7,269 nucleotides of DNA, taken from Actinomycetota bacterium. GTDB lineage: Bacteria > Actinomycetota > Acidimicrobiia > IMCC26256 > PALSA-610. Each line of letters opens with the position of its first letter. Position 1 is the first letter of the stretch. The DNA is taken from positions 1 through 7,269 of the forward strand of contig JAUZEM010000490.1 of assembly GCA_030839005.1 (NCBI GenBank), given 5' to 3'. The translations under genes and the position numbers were made by a program. The notes under the pieces were generated by a model. It was not told the DNA's origin and did not search any database. It saw nothing but the letters and a program-made list of their open reading frames with translations. Positions 1-6,051 of this stretch are shown in pieces.

Positions 1-325
1 CACCGAAGGATGCCACGCAGTTGAGGACCCAGGTCAGCTCGGCGTGGGCCCGGACGTGGCTCTGTACGAACAGCAGCGATCGCGCCTCGTCGAGCCCGGC
101 CGCGACGAGCATGGTGGCGAGCCGCCGCGTCGACGCGGTGAGCTCGGACGGATCCCACGGCTGCGTCATCGCGTGCAAGTCGACGACGCAGAAGATGGCA
201 TGGTGGTCGCGGGCCTCGGCCGACCCGGCAGGAGGCTGGGTGTCGACCCACCGTCGCACGGCGCCGAGGTAGTTGCCGAGATGCATCTCACCGCTGGGTT
301 TGATCCCGGAAAAGACCCGCGTCAT
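1..325 (-). CDS. trpS: Tryptophanyl-tRNA synthetase, N-terminal part (cut by window edge)
   Basis: This class I aminoacyl-tRNA synthetase charges tRNA-Trp with tryptophan using ATP, in the cytoplasm. Only the first 108 codons are visible; the KMSKS loop and the C-terminal half lie beyond the left edge. The protein opens MTRVFSGIKPSGEMHLGNYL, which is the TrpS nucleotide-binding start with the HIGH-like signature as HLGN at residues 15-18, followed by GAVRRW. Further TrpS landmarks are FCVVDLHAMT near residues 45-54, and LLFVQSHVRAH and TWVLNC near the visible end, which align with E. coli TrpS from memory. The ATG at 325 is chosen because the family begins within a few residues of the FSGxxPSG motif. 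There is no Shine-Dalgarno sequence, which fits the -10-like hexamer just upstream. It is divergent from scpA. Identity is very secure; full length cannot be judged. Confidence 0.96.
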   Translation of the reverse strand, partial: MTRVFSGIKPSGEMHLGNYLGAVRRWVDTQPPAGSAEARDHHAIFCVVDLHAMTQPWDPSELTASTRRLATMLVAAGLDEARSLLFVQSHVRAHAELTWVLNCVASFG

Positions 326-333
326 GGGCGGCC

Positions 334-339
334 ACGCTA
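334..339 (-). promoter_or_regulatory. Putative -10 box for a near-leaderless trpS transcript
   Basis: Read on the minus strand the hexamer is TAGCGT, matching the actinobacterial TAnnnT -10 pattern. Eight bases separate it from the trpS ATG at 325, so a start site at the usual distance would fall about 2 nt before the codon or on it. No ribosome-binding sequence lies in between and no convincing -35 element is visible. This is inference from spacing and consensus only. Confidence 0.45.
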
Positions 340-415
340 GCGGCCGTCTGCGGGGCGCTCCTGGACGTTTTCGCTGGTCGGCGCGCGGTACCACAGGCCT
401 GTGATTCGGCGCGGG

Positions 416-421
416 TAACCT
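416..421 (+). promoter_or_regulatory. Putative -10 box for a leaderless scpA transcript
   Basis: The hexamer TAACCT fits TAnnnT, and exactly six bases (GGCTCC) separate it from the scpA GTG at 428. That puts the expected +1 on the G of the start codon, the standard geometry of actinobacterial leaderless genes. No Shine-Dalgarno sequence precedes the GTG, and no clear -35 is seen. This is the likely main promoter for the eight-gene run that follows. Confidence 0.55.
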
Positions 422-427
422 GGCTCC

Positions 428-1258
428 GTGCCGTACGAGGTCTCGACACCCGTTTTCGAAGGCCCCTTCGACCTCTTGTTGCACCTGATCCTCAAGGAAG
501 AGGTCGACCTCTGGCAGATCTCGCTCGCGCGCATCGTCGACGTGTTCTGCGCGGAGGTAGAGCGGATGGAGCGGGTCGACCTCGACGTCGCGACCGAGTT
601 CCTGCTCATCGCCGCGACGCTCGTCGAGCTGAAGGCACGCCGCCTGTTGCCCGGCCGCGAAGACGTCGACCTCGACGAGGAGCTCATGCGATTCGAGGAG
701 CGCGATCTGCTGCTGGCGCGCCTGCTCGAATGCAAGACCTTCCAGGACGCGGCGAGGGTCATGAACGAGCGGCTGCAGTCCGCGAGCCGCTCGATCGCGC
801 GGGCGTCCGGGCCCGAGGAGCCATTCCGATCACTCGCGCCCGATCCGCTCGAACGGGTCGCACTCGAGGCGTTCCTCGCCGCCGCCCGTAGGGGTCTCGC
901 ACCGAAGCCGGCCGAGGAAGTCGAGACGACGCACATCGCGCCGATTCGTGCGAGCGTGCGCGATGCGATCGACACGGTGCTCGCATTGTTGCCCGAGCGC
1001 GGGGCGGTGCAGTTCCGTGAGCTCACGTACGGCGTGACCGAGAGGCTCGAGATCGTCGTGCGCTTCCTCGCGGTGCTCGAGCTGTTCAAGCAGGGCGTCG
1101 TCGATCTCGAACAGGTCGAGAGCTTCGGCGAGCTGATGGTGCGACCCCTGGCCGCAGGTGACCGGGTCGCGCTCGACGTCTCCTCCCTCGAAGAATGGGG
1201 TGACCAACCGACCGTGAGGTCGACGGTGGAAGAGACGAGGGTCCGGGAGCAGGTGTGA
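428..1258 (+). CDS. scpA: Segregation and condensation protein A (SMC kleisin subunit)
   Basis: ScpA is the kleisin of the bacterial SMC-ScpA-ScpB complex. It bridges the SMC head domains and binds a ScpB dimer, helping to compact and separate replicated chromosome origins. The 276-residue protein has the family's opening block FEGPFDLLLHLI at residues 10-21, then VDLWQISLARI, and the helix DVATEFLLIAATLVELKARR, which belongs to the N-terminal SMC-neck-binding region. The middle is charged and contains the ScpB-binding segment. The C-terminal part (about residues 180-240, ending RFLAVLELFKQGVVDLEQ) is the winged helix that contacts the SMC cap. Length is slightly above the usual 240-260 residues because of a tail rich in acidic and polar residues. 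GTG 428 is chosen because the conserved block begins ten residues later and the -10 hexamer sits just upstream. The stop overlaps the scpB start. No smc gene is in view. Confidence 0.95.
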   Translation: MPYEVSTPVFEGPFDLLLHLILKEEVDLWQISLARIVDVFCAEVERMERVDLDVATEFLLIAATLVELKARRLLPGREDVDLDEELMRFEERDLLLARLLECKTFQDAARVMNERLQSASRSIARASGPEEPFRSLAPDPLERVALEAFLAAARRGLAPKPAEEVETTHIAPIRASVRDAIDTVLALLPERGAVQFRELTYGVTERLEIVVRFLAVLELFKQGVVDLEQVESFGELMVRPLAAGDRVALDVSSLEEWGDQPTVRSTVEETRVREQV

Positions 1259-1863
1259 ACGAGGACGACGAATCGCGGCGAGCGATAGAGGCGATCGTGC
1301 TGGCCGCGACCGAGCCCGTGCACCCGACGGTGATGGCCCAGCTCCTCGAGTTGTCCGTGGAGGCGATCGAGGATCTCTGCGCGCAGCTCGCGGTCGAGTA
1401 CGAGGCGCAAGGCCGCGGATTCCAGCTCGCGCGGGTCGCGGGCGGCTACCGCTTCCAGACCCATCCCGACGCGTACGCGTACGTCGAACGCTTCGTGCTC
1501 GACGGTCAAACAGCACGCCTCTCGGGTCCGGCGCTCGAGACCCTCGCGATCATCGCCTACAAGCAGCCCGTCTCCCGCGCGCAACTGTCCGCGATACGGG
1601 GGGTCAACGTCGAGGCGACATTGAAGACGCTGGTGGCGCGCGGCTACGTCGACGAGATCGGGCACGACCCGTCTCCGGGGAATCCGTCGATGTTCGCGAC
1701 CTCCCGCCTCTTCCTCGAACGATTGGGTCTGAACTCGCTCGCCGACCTGCCCGCGCTCGCCGACTTCGTGCCCGAGTCTTCGATCGTCGAGGCGCTCGAG
1801 CGCGGGCTGTTGATGTCGTCGGCCGGACCGTCCGGCTCGAGCGCCTCCGACGAATCCGTCTAG
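1255..1863 (+). CDS. scpB: Segregation and condensation protein B
   Basis: ScpB forms a dimer that binds the middle of ScpA and completes the bacterial SMC complex. The 202-residue protein has two winged-helix domains. The first covers about residues 6-80 and includes the family segment GFQLARVAGGYRFQT. The second begins with the diagnostic block LSGPALETLAIIAYKQPVSR at residues 89-108 and continues with IRGVNVE at 114-120. The acidic, Ser-rich tail after about residue 185 is typical of ScpB and probably disordered. The GTG start at 1255 overlaps the scpA TGA as GTGA. A GGGAG at 1245-1249 lies 5 nt upstream inside scpA, so initiation is probably coupled to scpA translation, suiting two subunits of one complex. 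Length and motifs are complete. Confidence 0.95.
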   Translation: MNEDDESRRAIEAIVLAATEPVHPTVMAQLLELSVEAIEDLCAQLAVEYEAQGRGFQLARVAGGYRFQTHPDAYAYVERFVLDGQTARLSGPALETLAIIAYKQPVSRAQLSAIRGVNVEATLKTLVARGYVDEIGHDPSPGNPSMFATSRLFLERLGLNSLADLPALADFVPESSIVEALERGLLMSSAGPSGSSASDESV

Positions 1864-1867
1864 GTCC

Positions 1868-2617
1868 ATGGTTGAACAGGGCGAGCGGCTCCAGAAGGTG
1901 CTCGCGCGTGCGGGTGTCGGCTCCCGTCGGACGAATGAGATGCTCATCGCCGAGGGTCGGGTCACGGTAAACGGCGAGGTGGCCGTGCTCGGCCGGCGCG
2001 TCGACGCCGAACACGATCGCGTCGCGCTCGACGGGGTGCCCGTGGTCGTCGACGAGAGCCTCGAGCACTGGGTGCTCAACAAACCCTCGGGCTACGTGAC
2101 GACGGCGCACGATACGCATGGTCGCCCGACGGTGCTCGATCTCGTGCCCGTCGAGCCTCGGGTCTTCCCGGTCGGTCGCCTCGACTTCGACACCGAGGGG
2201 CTCCTGCTGCTCACGAACGACGGCGAGCTCGCGCAACTGCTCACCCACCCTCGTTACGGTGTGGAGAAGGAGTACTTCGCCGAGGTCGAGGGCAAACCGT
2301 CGCCGGCCGACCTGCGCGCGTTGCGAGCCGGCGTGGAGCTCGACGACGGTCCGACCCGTCCGGCTCGGGTGAAGGTCGTCCAGCAATCGGCGAGTGGGAC
2401 AACCGCGCTGACGATCGTCGTGAAGGAGGGCCGGAAACGGATGGTGCGCAGGATGTGCGCGGCCGTCGGCCACCCCGTCGTTCGGCTCGCCCGCACCCGC
2501 ATCGGAACGCTTCGCGATCCGCACCTCGCACCGGGTACGTGGCGCGCGCTGGCGGCCGGCGAGGTACGCGCCCTCTATGCCGCCGCGCTCGACGGCATCG
2601 AGAAGGCATCCGAGTAA
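1868..2617 (+). CDS. rluB: 23S rRNA pseudouridine synthase, RluB/RsuA family
   Basis: This enzyme isomerises a uridine in ribosomal RNA to pseudouridine. The N-terminal S4 RNA-binding domain (about residues 7-65) begins RLQKVLARAGVGSRR. The catalytic domain follows, with the signature GRLDFDTEGLLLLTNDG starting at residue 103; Asp106 is the expected nucleophilic aspartate. The C-terminal EGRKRMVRRMCAAVGHPV and RTRIGTLR blocks favour RluB (23S helix 80-92 region in E. coli) over RsuA (16S). At 249 residues it is a normal length without the long charged tail of E. coli RluB. ATG 1868 lies four bases after the scpB stop and six codons before the S4 domain. Placement directly after scpAB is common in Gram-positive bacteria by my recollection. 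The exact target uridine cannot be read from the sequence. Confidence 0.92.
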   Translation: MVEQGERLQKVLARAGVGSRRTNEMLIAEGRVTVNGEVAVLGRRVDAEHDRVALDGVPVVVDESLEHWVLNKPSGYVTTAHDTHGRPTVLDLVPVEPRVFPVGRLDFDTEGLLLLTNDGELAQLLTHPRYGVEKEYFAEVEGKPSPADLRALRAGVELDDGPTRPARVKVVQQSASGTTALTIVVKEGRKRMVRRMCAAVGHPVVRLARTRIGTLRDPHLAPGTWRALAAGEVRALYAAALDGIEKASE

Positions 2618-2620
2618 CGT
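2615..2620 (+). promoter_or_regulatory. Possible internal -10 box upstream of aroH
   Basis: TAACGT begins with the rluB TAA stop codon, fits TAnnnT, and lies eight bases before the aroH GTG. This is the same spacing as the trpS hexamer and its ATG. The 11-nt gap has no Shine-Dalgarno sequence. No -35 is visible and the hexamer could occur by chance, so this is a tentative secondary promoter for the aromatic genes. Confidence 0.25.
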
Positions 2621-2628
2621 GACGAGCC

Positions 2629-2991
2629 GTGAGATTGCTGGCACTGCGGGGCGCGACGACCTTCGACGAGGACACGAAGGCCGAGATCGAAAACAAGACG
2701 CAGGCGCTTGTTCGCGAGATGCTCGAACGCAATTCCGTCGCGCACGATGATCTCGTGAGCATCATCTTCACCGCGACCGATGATCTCACCGCCGAGTTTC
2801 CTGCCACCGCGGCCCGCGCGCTCGGCCTTGGTGATGTGCCGTTGCTGTGCGCCCGGGAGCTCGGCATCGTGCACGGGATGACGCGCACGATCCGAGTGCT
2901 GATGCATTTCTACGGCGATCAGAAGCGCGGCGATCTCCATCACGTGTACCTCGAGGGCGCACGGTCGCTCCGCGACGACCTTCCCGAGTAG
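2629..2991 (+). CDS. aroH: Chorismate mutase, AroH class
   Basis: The enzyme performs the Claisen rearrangement of chorismate to prephenate, the branch point to phenylalanine and tyrosine. Its 120 residues align along their length with the trimeric Bacillus subtilis AroH fold (recalled, not searched), starting with RGATT. The expected active-site residues are all present: Arg7, Phe57, Arg63, Cys74, Glu77, Arg89 and Tyr107 (in HHVYLEG), matching B. subtilis Arg7, Phe57, Arg63, Cys75, Glu78, Arg90 and Tyr108. This is not the helical AroQ class. GTG 2629 is chosen because it places Arg7 exactly where the family has it. It sits 11 nt after rluB without a clear Shine-Dalgarno sequence. Its product is the substrate of the next gene, tyrA, two bases downstream. 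Confidence 0.95.
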   Translation: MRLLALRGATTFDEDTKAEIENKTQALVREMLERNSVAHDDLVSIIFTATDDLTAEFPATAARALGLGDVPLLCARELGIVHGMTRTIRVLMHFYGDQKRGDLHHVYLEGARSLRDDLPE

Positions 2992-2993
2992 TC

Positions 2994-4079
2994 GTGCGAG
3001 CCGCAGTCATCGGCACGGGCCTGATCGGCGGCTCGATCGGGCTTGCGCTCGCCGAGCTCGGACATGACGTCGTCGGCTTCGACCGCGACTCCGATCGGCT
3101 GGACCGCGCCCGGAAGCTGGGCGCGGTCGGATCGATCGCCGGTGATCTCCAGCACGCCGCGAGCGGGGCAGACGTCGCGTTCGTCGCGCTGCCCGTCGGC
3201 GCGATCGCCGACGCGGTGGCTCAGCTGCTCGAAGGCGGCGTGCCGCTCGTGACCGACGTGGGATCGGTGAAGGGTCCGATCGTCGCGGAAGTGGCTCGTC
3301 GCTGCCCCGCGCACGCGAGCCGGTTCATCGGAGGCCATCCCATGGCCGGCTCCGAGCAAGAGGGCATCGACGGCGCGCGACCTGACCTGTTCGTCGGAGC
3401 CGCCTGGGTGCTGACCCCGACACCGGCGACTGCGGAGGATGCGTACACGACGTTGCGCGGGCTCGTGCGCGATCTGCAGGCGGAGGTCGTGGCCGTGACG
3501 CCCGAAGATCACGATGTTCTCGTCTCGTTCGTCAGTCACGTGCCCCAACTCGCGGCATCGACGCTCATGGACGTTGCGACGACGCACGAGGCCCAACACC
3601 GCGCGTTGCTGCGGCTCGCCGCAGGAGGTTTTCGCGACATGACGCGAATCGCGGCGAGCCAACCGACGATCTGGCTCGACATCCTGACGTCGAACCGCGA
3701 TGCGATCCTGGGCGCGCTCGACTCATATCTCGCGGGACTACAGAACGCGCGCGCGATCGTTGCCTCGGGCGATCGTGAGGCGTTGGAGGCGTTGCTCGAC
3801 CGTGCGCGCGCCGCCCGTCGAAACCTTCCCGTGGGGATCTCGATGACGACGAAGCTCGTCGAGTTGCGCATTCCGGTGCCCGACCGTCCCGGTGTGCTCG
3901 CCGAGGTGACGACGCTGGCGGGACGTCTCGGCGTCAACGTCGCCGATGTCGAGATCGCCCACTCGAAAGAAGGCGGCGCGGGTGTGCTGGTACTCATCGT
4001 CGCCGCCGACGAAGCCGGTGCGTTCGAGGCCGGACTGCATCAGCTCGGTTACCACACCGGTCGGACGGACATCGCGTGA
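2994..4079 (+). CDS. tyrA: Prephenate dehydrogenase with C-terminal ACT domain
   Basis: TyrA oxidatively decarboxylates prephenate to 4-hydroxyphenylpyruvate, the committed step to tyrosine. The 361-residue protein begins with a Rossmann fold (GTGLIGGS at residues 7-14). Asp30 at the end of the second strand predicts NAD rather than NADP preference. VTDVGSVKG lies at 86-94. GGHPMAGSEQEG at 113-124 carries the likely catalytic His115, and VSHVPQ at 180-185 carries the second conserved His182. The helical dimerisation domain follows, then an ACT domain from about residue 284 (motif PDRPGVLAEVT near 296), which in this family usually senses tyrosine. GTG 2994 is preferred over in-frame upstream starts because those would run through aroH and the Rossmann motif would begin far too late. 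It starts 2 nt after the aroH stop with no Shine-Dalgarno sequence, suggesting coupling. Arogenate use cannot be excluded. Confidence 0.94.
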   Translation: MRAAVIGTGLIGGSIGLALAELGHDVVGFDRDSDRLDRARKLGAVGSIAGDLQHAASGADVAFVALPVGAIADAVAQLLEGGVPLVTDVGSVKGPIVAEVARRCPAHASRFIGGHPMAGSEQEGIDGARPDLFVGAAWVLTPTPATAEDAYTTLRGLVRDLQAEVVAVTPEDHDVLVSFVSHVPQLAASTLMDVATTHEAQHRALLRLAAGGFRDMTRIAASQPTIWLDILTSNRDAILGALDSYLAGLQNARAIVASGDREALEALLDRARAARRNLPVGISMTTKLVELRIPVPDRPGVLAEVTTLAGRLGVNVADVEIAHSKEGGAGVLVLIVAADEAGAFEAGLHQLGYHTGRTDIA

Positions 4080-5392
4080 GCGCCCGACCAATGGATGTGC
4101 CGGACGTCCTCGTCGTCGGCGGCGCGCGACCGCTCCGGGGGCGGTTGCGGGTTCCCGGCGACAAATCAATCTCCCACCGGGCACTGATCTTCGGCGCACT
4201 CGCGGCTGGTTCGAGCGCGATCACGAATCTCGCAACCGGCGACGACGTACGCGCGACGGCACGCGTGCTCGCGCAGCTGGGTGCGACGGTTGGATCCGAA
4301 GGCGATGCCGTGATCGTGAGCGGCGGAGGTGTCGCGGGTTTCACCGAACCGGAGGACGTGCTCGACTGCGCGAACAGCGGCACGACGATGCGGGTACTGG
4401 CGGGTGTGCTCGCGGGGCGGCCGTTCCTTTCGGTGCTGAGCGGCGACGCGTCGCTGCGCGCGCGTCCGATGGGGAGGGTCGTCGAACCGCTGCACGCCAT
4501 GGGTGCCGACGTCGACGGGCGCGCGGGAGCGACGTGCGCGCCGCTCGTCATCCGGGGCGCGGCGCTGCGCGCCGTCCGCCACGAACTCGTCGTGGCGAGC
4601 GCGCAAGCGAAGACGGCCCTGTTGCTCGCGGGCTTGCAGGCCGAGGGAGAGACCGAGGTCGTCTCTCCCTCGCCGAGTCGCGATCACACCGAGCGGATGC
4701 TCGCCGCCCTCGCGGCACCGATCGTCGTCGACGGCCTGTGCGCTCGCATCGCGCGGGGAGCGCCGCGATCGTTCGAGCTCGACGTGCCAGGAGACCCGTC
4801 GTCGGCCGCGTTCTTCGCGGTCGCGGCGGCGATCACGCCGGGATCCGACATCGTCATCGAATCCATGTCGTGTAATCCGACGAGGGTGGGCTTCGTCGGG
4901 GTGCTGCGGCGTATGGGCGCCGACGTGGAGCTGACAGTGAGCGGCGAGGTGTGCGGTGAGCCGGTCGGCGAGTTGCGGGTGCGGGCGTCGGAGTTGTGCG
5001 GCACCACGATCGCCGGCGACGAGGTCCCCACGGTGATCGACGAGATCCCGGCGCTCGCGGTCGCGGCCGCCTTCGCCGACGGCGTGACCGAGGTTCGGGA
5101 CGCGGCGGAGCTCGTCGTCAAGGAGAGCAACCGCATCGGGACGTTGCACGAGGAGCTCGCCAAGCTCGGCGTGGGAGTCGAGGCGCGGGGCGACGGCCTG
5201 GTTGTCCGCGGTGGGCGCGCGGCAGCCGCCGACCTCAGCAGTCACGGAGATCACCGCATCGCCATGGCGATGGCGATCGCCGCGAACGCGCTGGCCGCGG
5301 ATTCGACCGTGCACGGCTGGCGCGCGGTCTCGTCGTCGTACCCGGAGTTCGCGCGGGATCTCGAGCGTCTGACCGGAGCCGGGACGCGATGA
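4076..5392 (+). CDS. aroA: 3-phosphoshikimate 1-carboxyvinyltransferase (EPSP synthase)
   Basis: AroA joins shikimate-3-phosphate and phosphoenolpyruvate to give EPSP, the sixth shikimate-pathway step and the target of glyphosate. The 438 residues carry the expected two-domain fold. Visible substrate residues, with E. coli equivalents by motif, are Lys30, Ser31 and Arg35 in GDKSISHR (K22, S23, R27); Gly102 in NSGTTMR (G96); Arg130 in RPMGRV (R124); Ser175 and Gln177 in ASAQ (S169, Q171); Asp322 (D313); Lys349, Glu350 and Arg353 (K340, E341, R344); and Arg394 in DHRIAM (R386). GDASLRARPMGRV resembles class II enzymes such as CP4 and Staphylococcus more than E. coli. The second family signature is unusual: VVKESNR, with Val347 and Asn352 where most have Arg and Asp. 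The GTG overlaps the tyrA stop; ATG 4091 (Met6) is an alternative start. The gene contains a perfect hairpin at 4642-4672. Confidence 0.95.
   Translation: MSARPMDVPDVLVVGGARPLRGRLRVPGDKSISHRALIFGALAAGSSAITNLATGDDVRATARVLAQLGATVGSEGDAVIVSGGGVAGFTEPEDVLDCANSGTTMRVLAGVLAGRPFLSVLSGDASLRARPMGRVVEPLHAMGADVDGRAGATCAPLVIRGAALRAVRHELVVASAQAKTALLLAGLQAEGETEVVSPSPSRDHTERMLAALAAPIVVDGLCARIARGAPRSFELDVPGDPSSAAFFAVAAAITPGSDIVIESMSCNPTRVGFVGVLRRMGADVELTVSGEVCGEPVGELRVRASELCGTTIAGDEVPTVIDEIPALAVAAAFADGVTEVRDAAELVVKESNRIGTLHEELAKLGVGVEARGDGLVVRGGRAAAADLSSHGDHRIAMAMAIAANALAADSTVHGWRAVSSSYPEFARDLERLTGAGTR
4642..4672. repeat. Perfect 12-bp inverted repeat (hairpin) inside aroA
   Basis: CGAGGGAGAGAC at 4642-4653 is exactly complementary to GTCTCTCCCTCG at 4661-4672, with a 7-nt loop CGAGGTC. 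It lies in frame within aroA, encoding part of EGETEVVSPS between the S3P-binding ASAQ motif and the SRDHTERM block. There is no T run, so it is not a typical intrinsic terminator. The structure is certain as sequence; any function as an RNA stem-loop or protein-binding site is unknown. Confidence 0.7.
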
Positions 5393-6051
5393 CGATCGTC
5401 ATCGCGATCGACGGGCCGTCGGGCTCGGGTAAGTCGACGGTGGCGCGCGCGGTCGCGGCGGAGCTCGGCCTCCCGGTGCTCGACACCGGCGCGATGTATC
5501 GGGCGGTCACGCTCGCCGCGCTCGACGCGGGAGCCACGCTCGACGACGCCACTACCTGCGCAACCATCGCGCGGGCGAGTGAGATCAGCGTCGAGGACGG
5601 TGTGACGATGCTCGACGGCCGGGACGTCAGCCGCGAGATCCGGGGCCCGCTCGTCACCGGCGCGGTTTCGATCGTCTCCGCCCATCGGGAGGTGCGCGAG
5701 ATCCTCGTCGCGCGCCAGCGCGCGTGGGTTGCGCGCCACGGCGGCGGGGTCGTGGAGGGGCGCGATATCGGAACGGTCGTGTTTCCCGACGCGACCGTCA
5801 AAGTCTTCCTGGTCGCGAGCGAGGACGAGCGGGCCCGTCGCCGCCACCGTGACGAGATCGCGGCCGCGCGCGCGGTCGCGGTCGAGGAGGTCAAAGCCGC
5901 GCTCGACCGGCGCGACGCGTTCGACGCCGGGCGCGTGGTGTCGCCAATGCGTGCAGCCGACGATGCGATCGTGATCGACACGACGAATCTCGACGTCGAC
6001 TCGGTCGTCACCGAAGTCGTCGCACGCGCCCGATCTTCGGAGGCCCGCTGA
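5389..6051 (+). CDS. cmk: Cytidylate kinase
   Basis: Cmk phosphorylates CMP and dCMP to the diphosphates with ATP, recycling cytidine nucleotides from RNA turnover and phospholipid synthesis. The 220-residue protein, near the usual 220-230, has the P-loop GPSGSGKST at residues 9-17 and DTGAMYRA at 32-39. It also has the CMP-binding segment REIRGPLVTGAVS near 82-94, GRDIGTVVFP at 124-133, and a lid-like region rich in Arg (ERARRRHRDE). The segment EIRGPLV departs slightly from the common IRTPEV. ATG 5389 overlaps the aroA stop as ATGA and puts the P-loop nine residues from the start, as expected; in-frame starts further upstream lie inside aroA and are rejected. A GGAG at 5375-5378 lies 10 nt upstream. 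The gene sits between aroA and plsC, an order I recall from other Gram-positive genomes. Confidence 0.96.
   Translation: MTIVIAIDGPSGSGKSTVARAVAAELGLPVLDTGAMYRAVTLAALDAGATLDDATTCATIARASEISVEDGVTMLDGRDVSREIRGPLVTGAVSIVSAHREVREILVARQRAWVARHGGGVVEGRDIGTVVFPDATVKVFLVASEDERARRRHRDEIAAARAVAVEEVKAALDRRDAFDAGRVVSPMRAADDAIVIDTTNLDVDSVVTEVVARARSSEAR
6039..6043 (+). promoter_or_regulatory. Strong Shine-Dalgarno sequence for plsC
   Basis: GGAGG lies 7 nt before the plsC ATG at 6051, inside the last codons of cmk. It is the clearest ribosome-binding site in the window; most other starts rely on overlap or have no visible site. It confirms the plsC start and suggests independent initiation in addition to coupling through TGATG. 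Confidence 0.75.

Noticed and set aside
1471..1486. CGTACGCGTACG palindrome in scpB
   Set aside because: It arises from the repeated Ala-Tyr codons of DAYAYV, is a single copy and sits within a coding region, so there is no support for an operator.
337..2082. A 581-codon open frame on the minus strand, antisense to scpA, scpB and rluB
   Set aside because: Its translation is rich in Arg and Ser with low-complexity stretches and no recognisable domain. It is the expected shadow of high-GC genes whose third positions avoid stops, and it covers three securely identified genes.
2847..2993. In-frame 49-codon upstream extension of tyrA
   Set aside because: It would overlap aroH and encode an Arg-rich stretch unlike a TyrA N-terminus. 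The Rossmann motif sits correctly seven residues after GTG 2994.
3194..3213. 8-bp perfect hairpin (CGTCGGCG, loop CGAT, CGCCGACG) in tyrA
   Set aside because: Short GC-only stems of this size are expected several times in a GC-rich sequence, and it has no T run or special position.
5262..5284. Repeated ATGGCG and a GGCGATCGCC palindrome in aroA
   Set aside because: The repeat encodes the conserved IAMAMAIAA segment. One HIP1-like palindrome in GC-rich DNA is not evidence of a repeat family.
4166..5314. A 382-codon minus-strand frame antisense to aroA
   Set aside because: The composition is Arg/His/Asp-rich without motifs, and it lies entirely inside aroA. It is a codon-bias shadow.
4996..5388. 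In-frame upstream extension of cmk inside aroA
   Set aside because: The translated region is Arg/Gly-rich and unconserved in type, while ATG 5389 gives the normal cmk N-terminus with the P-loop at residue 9.
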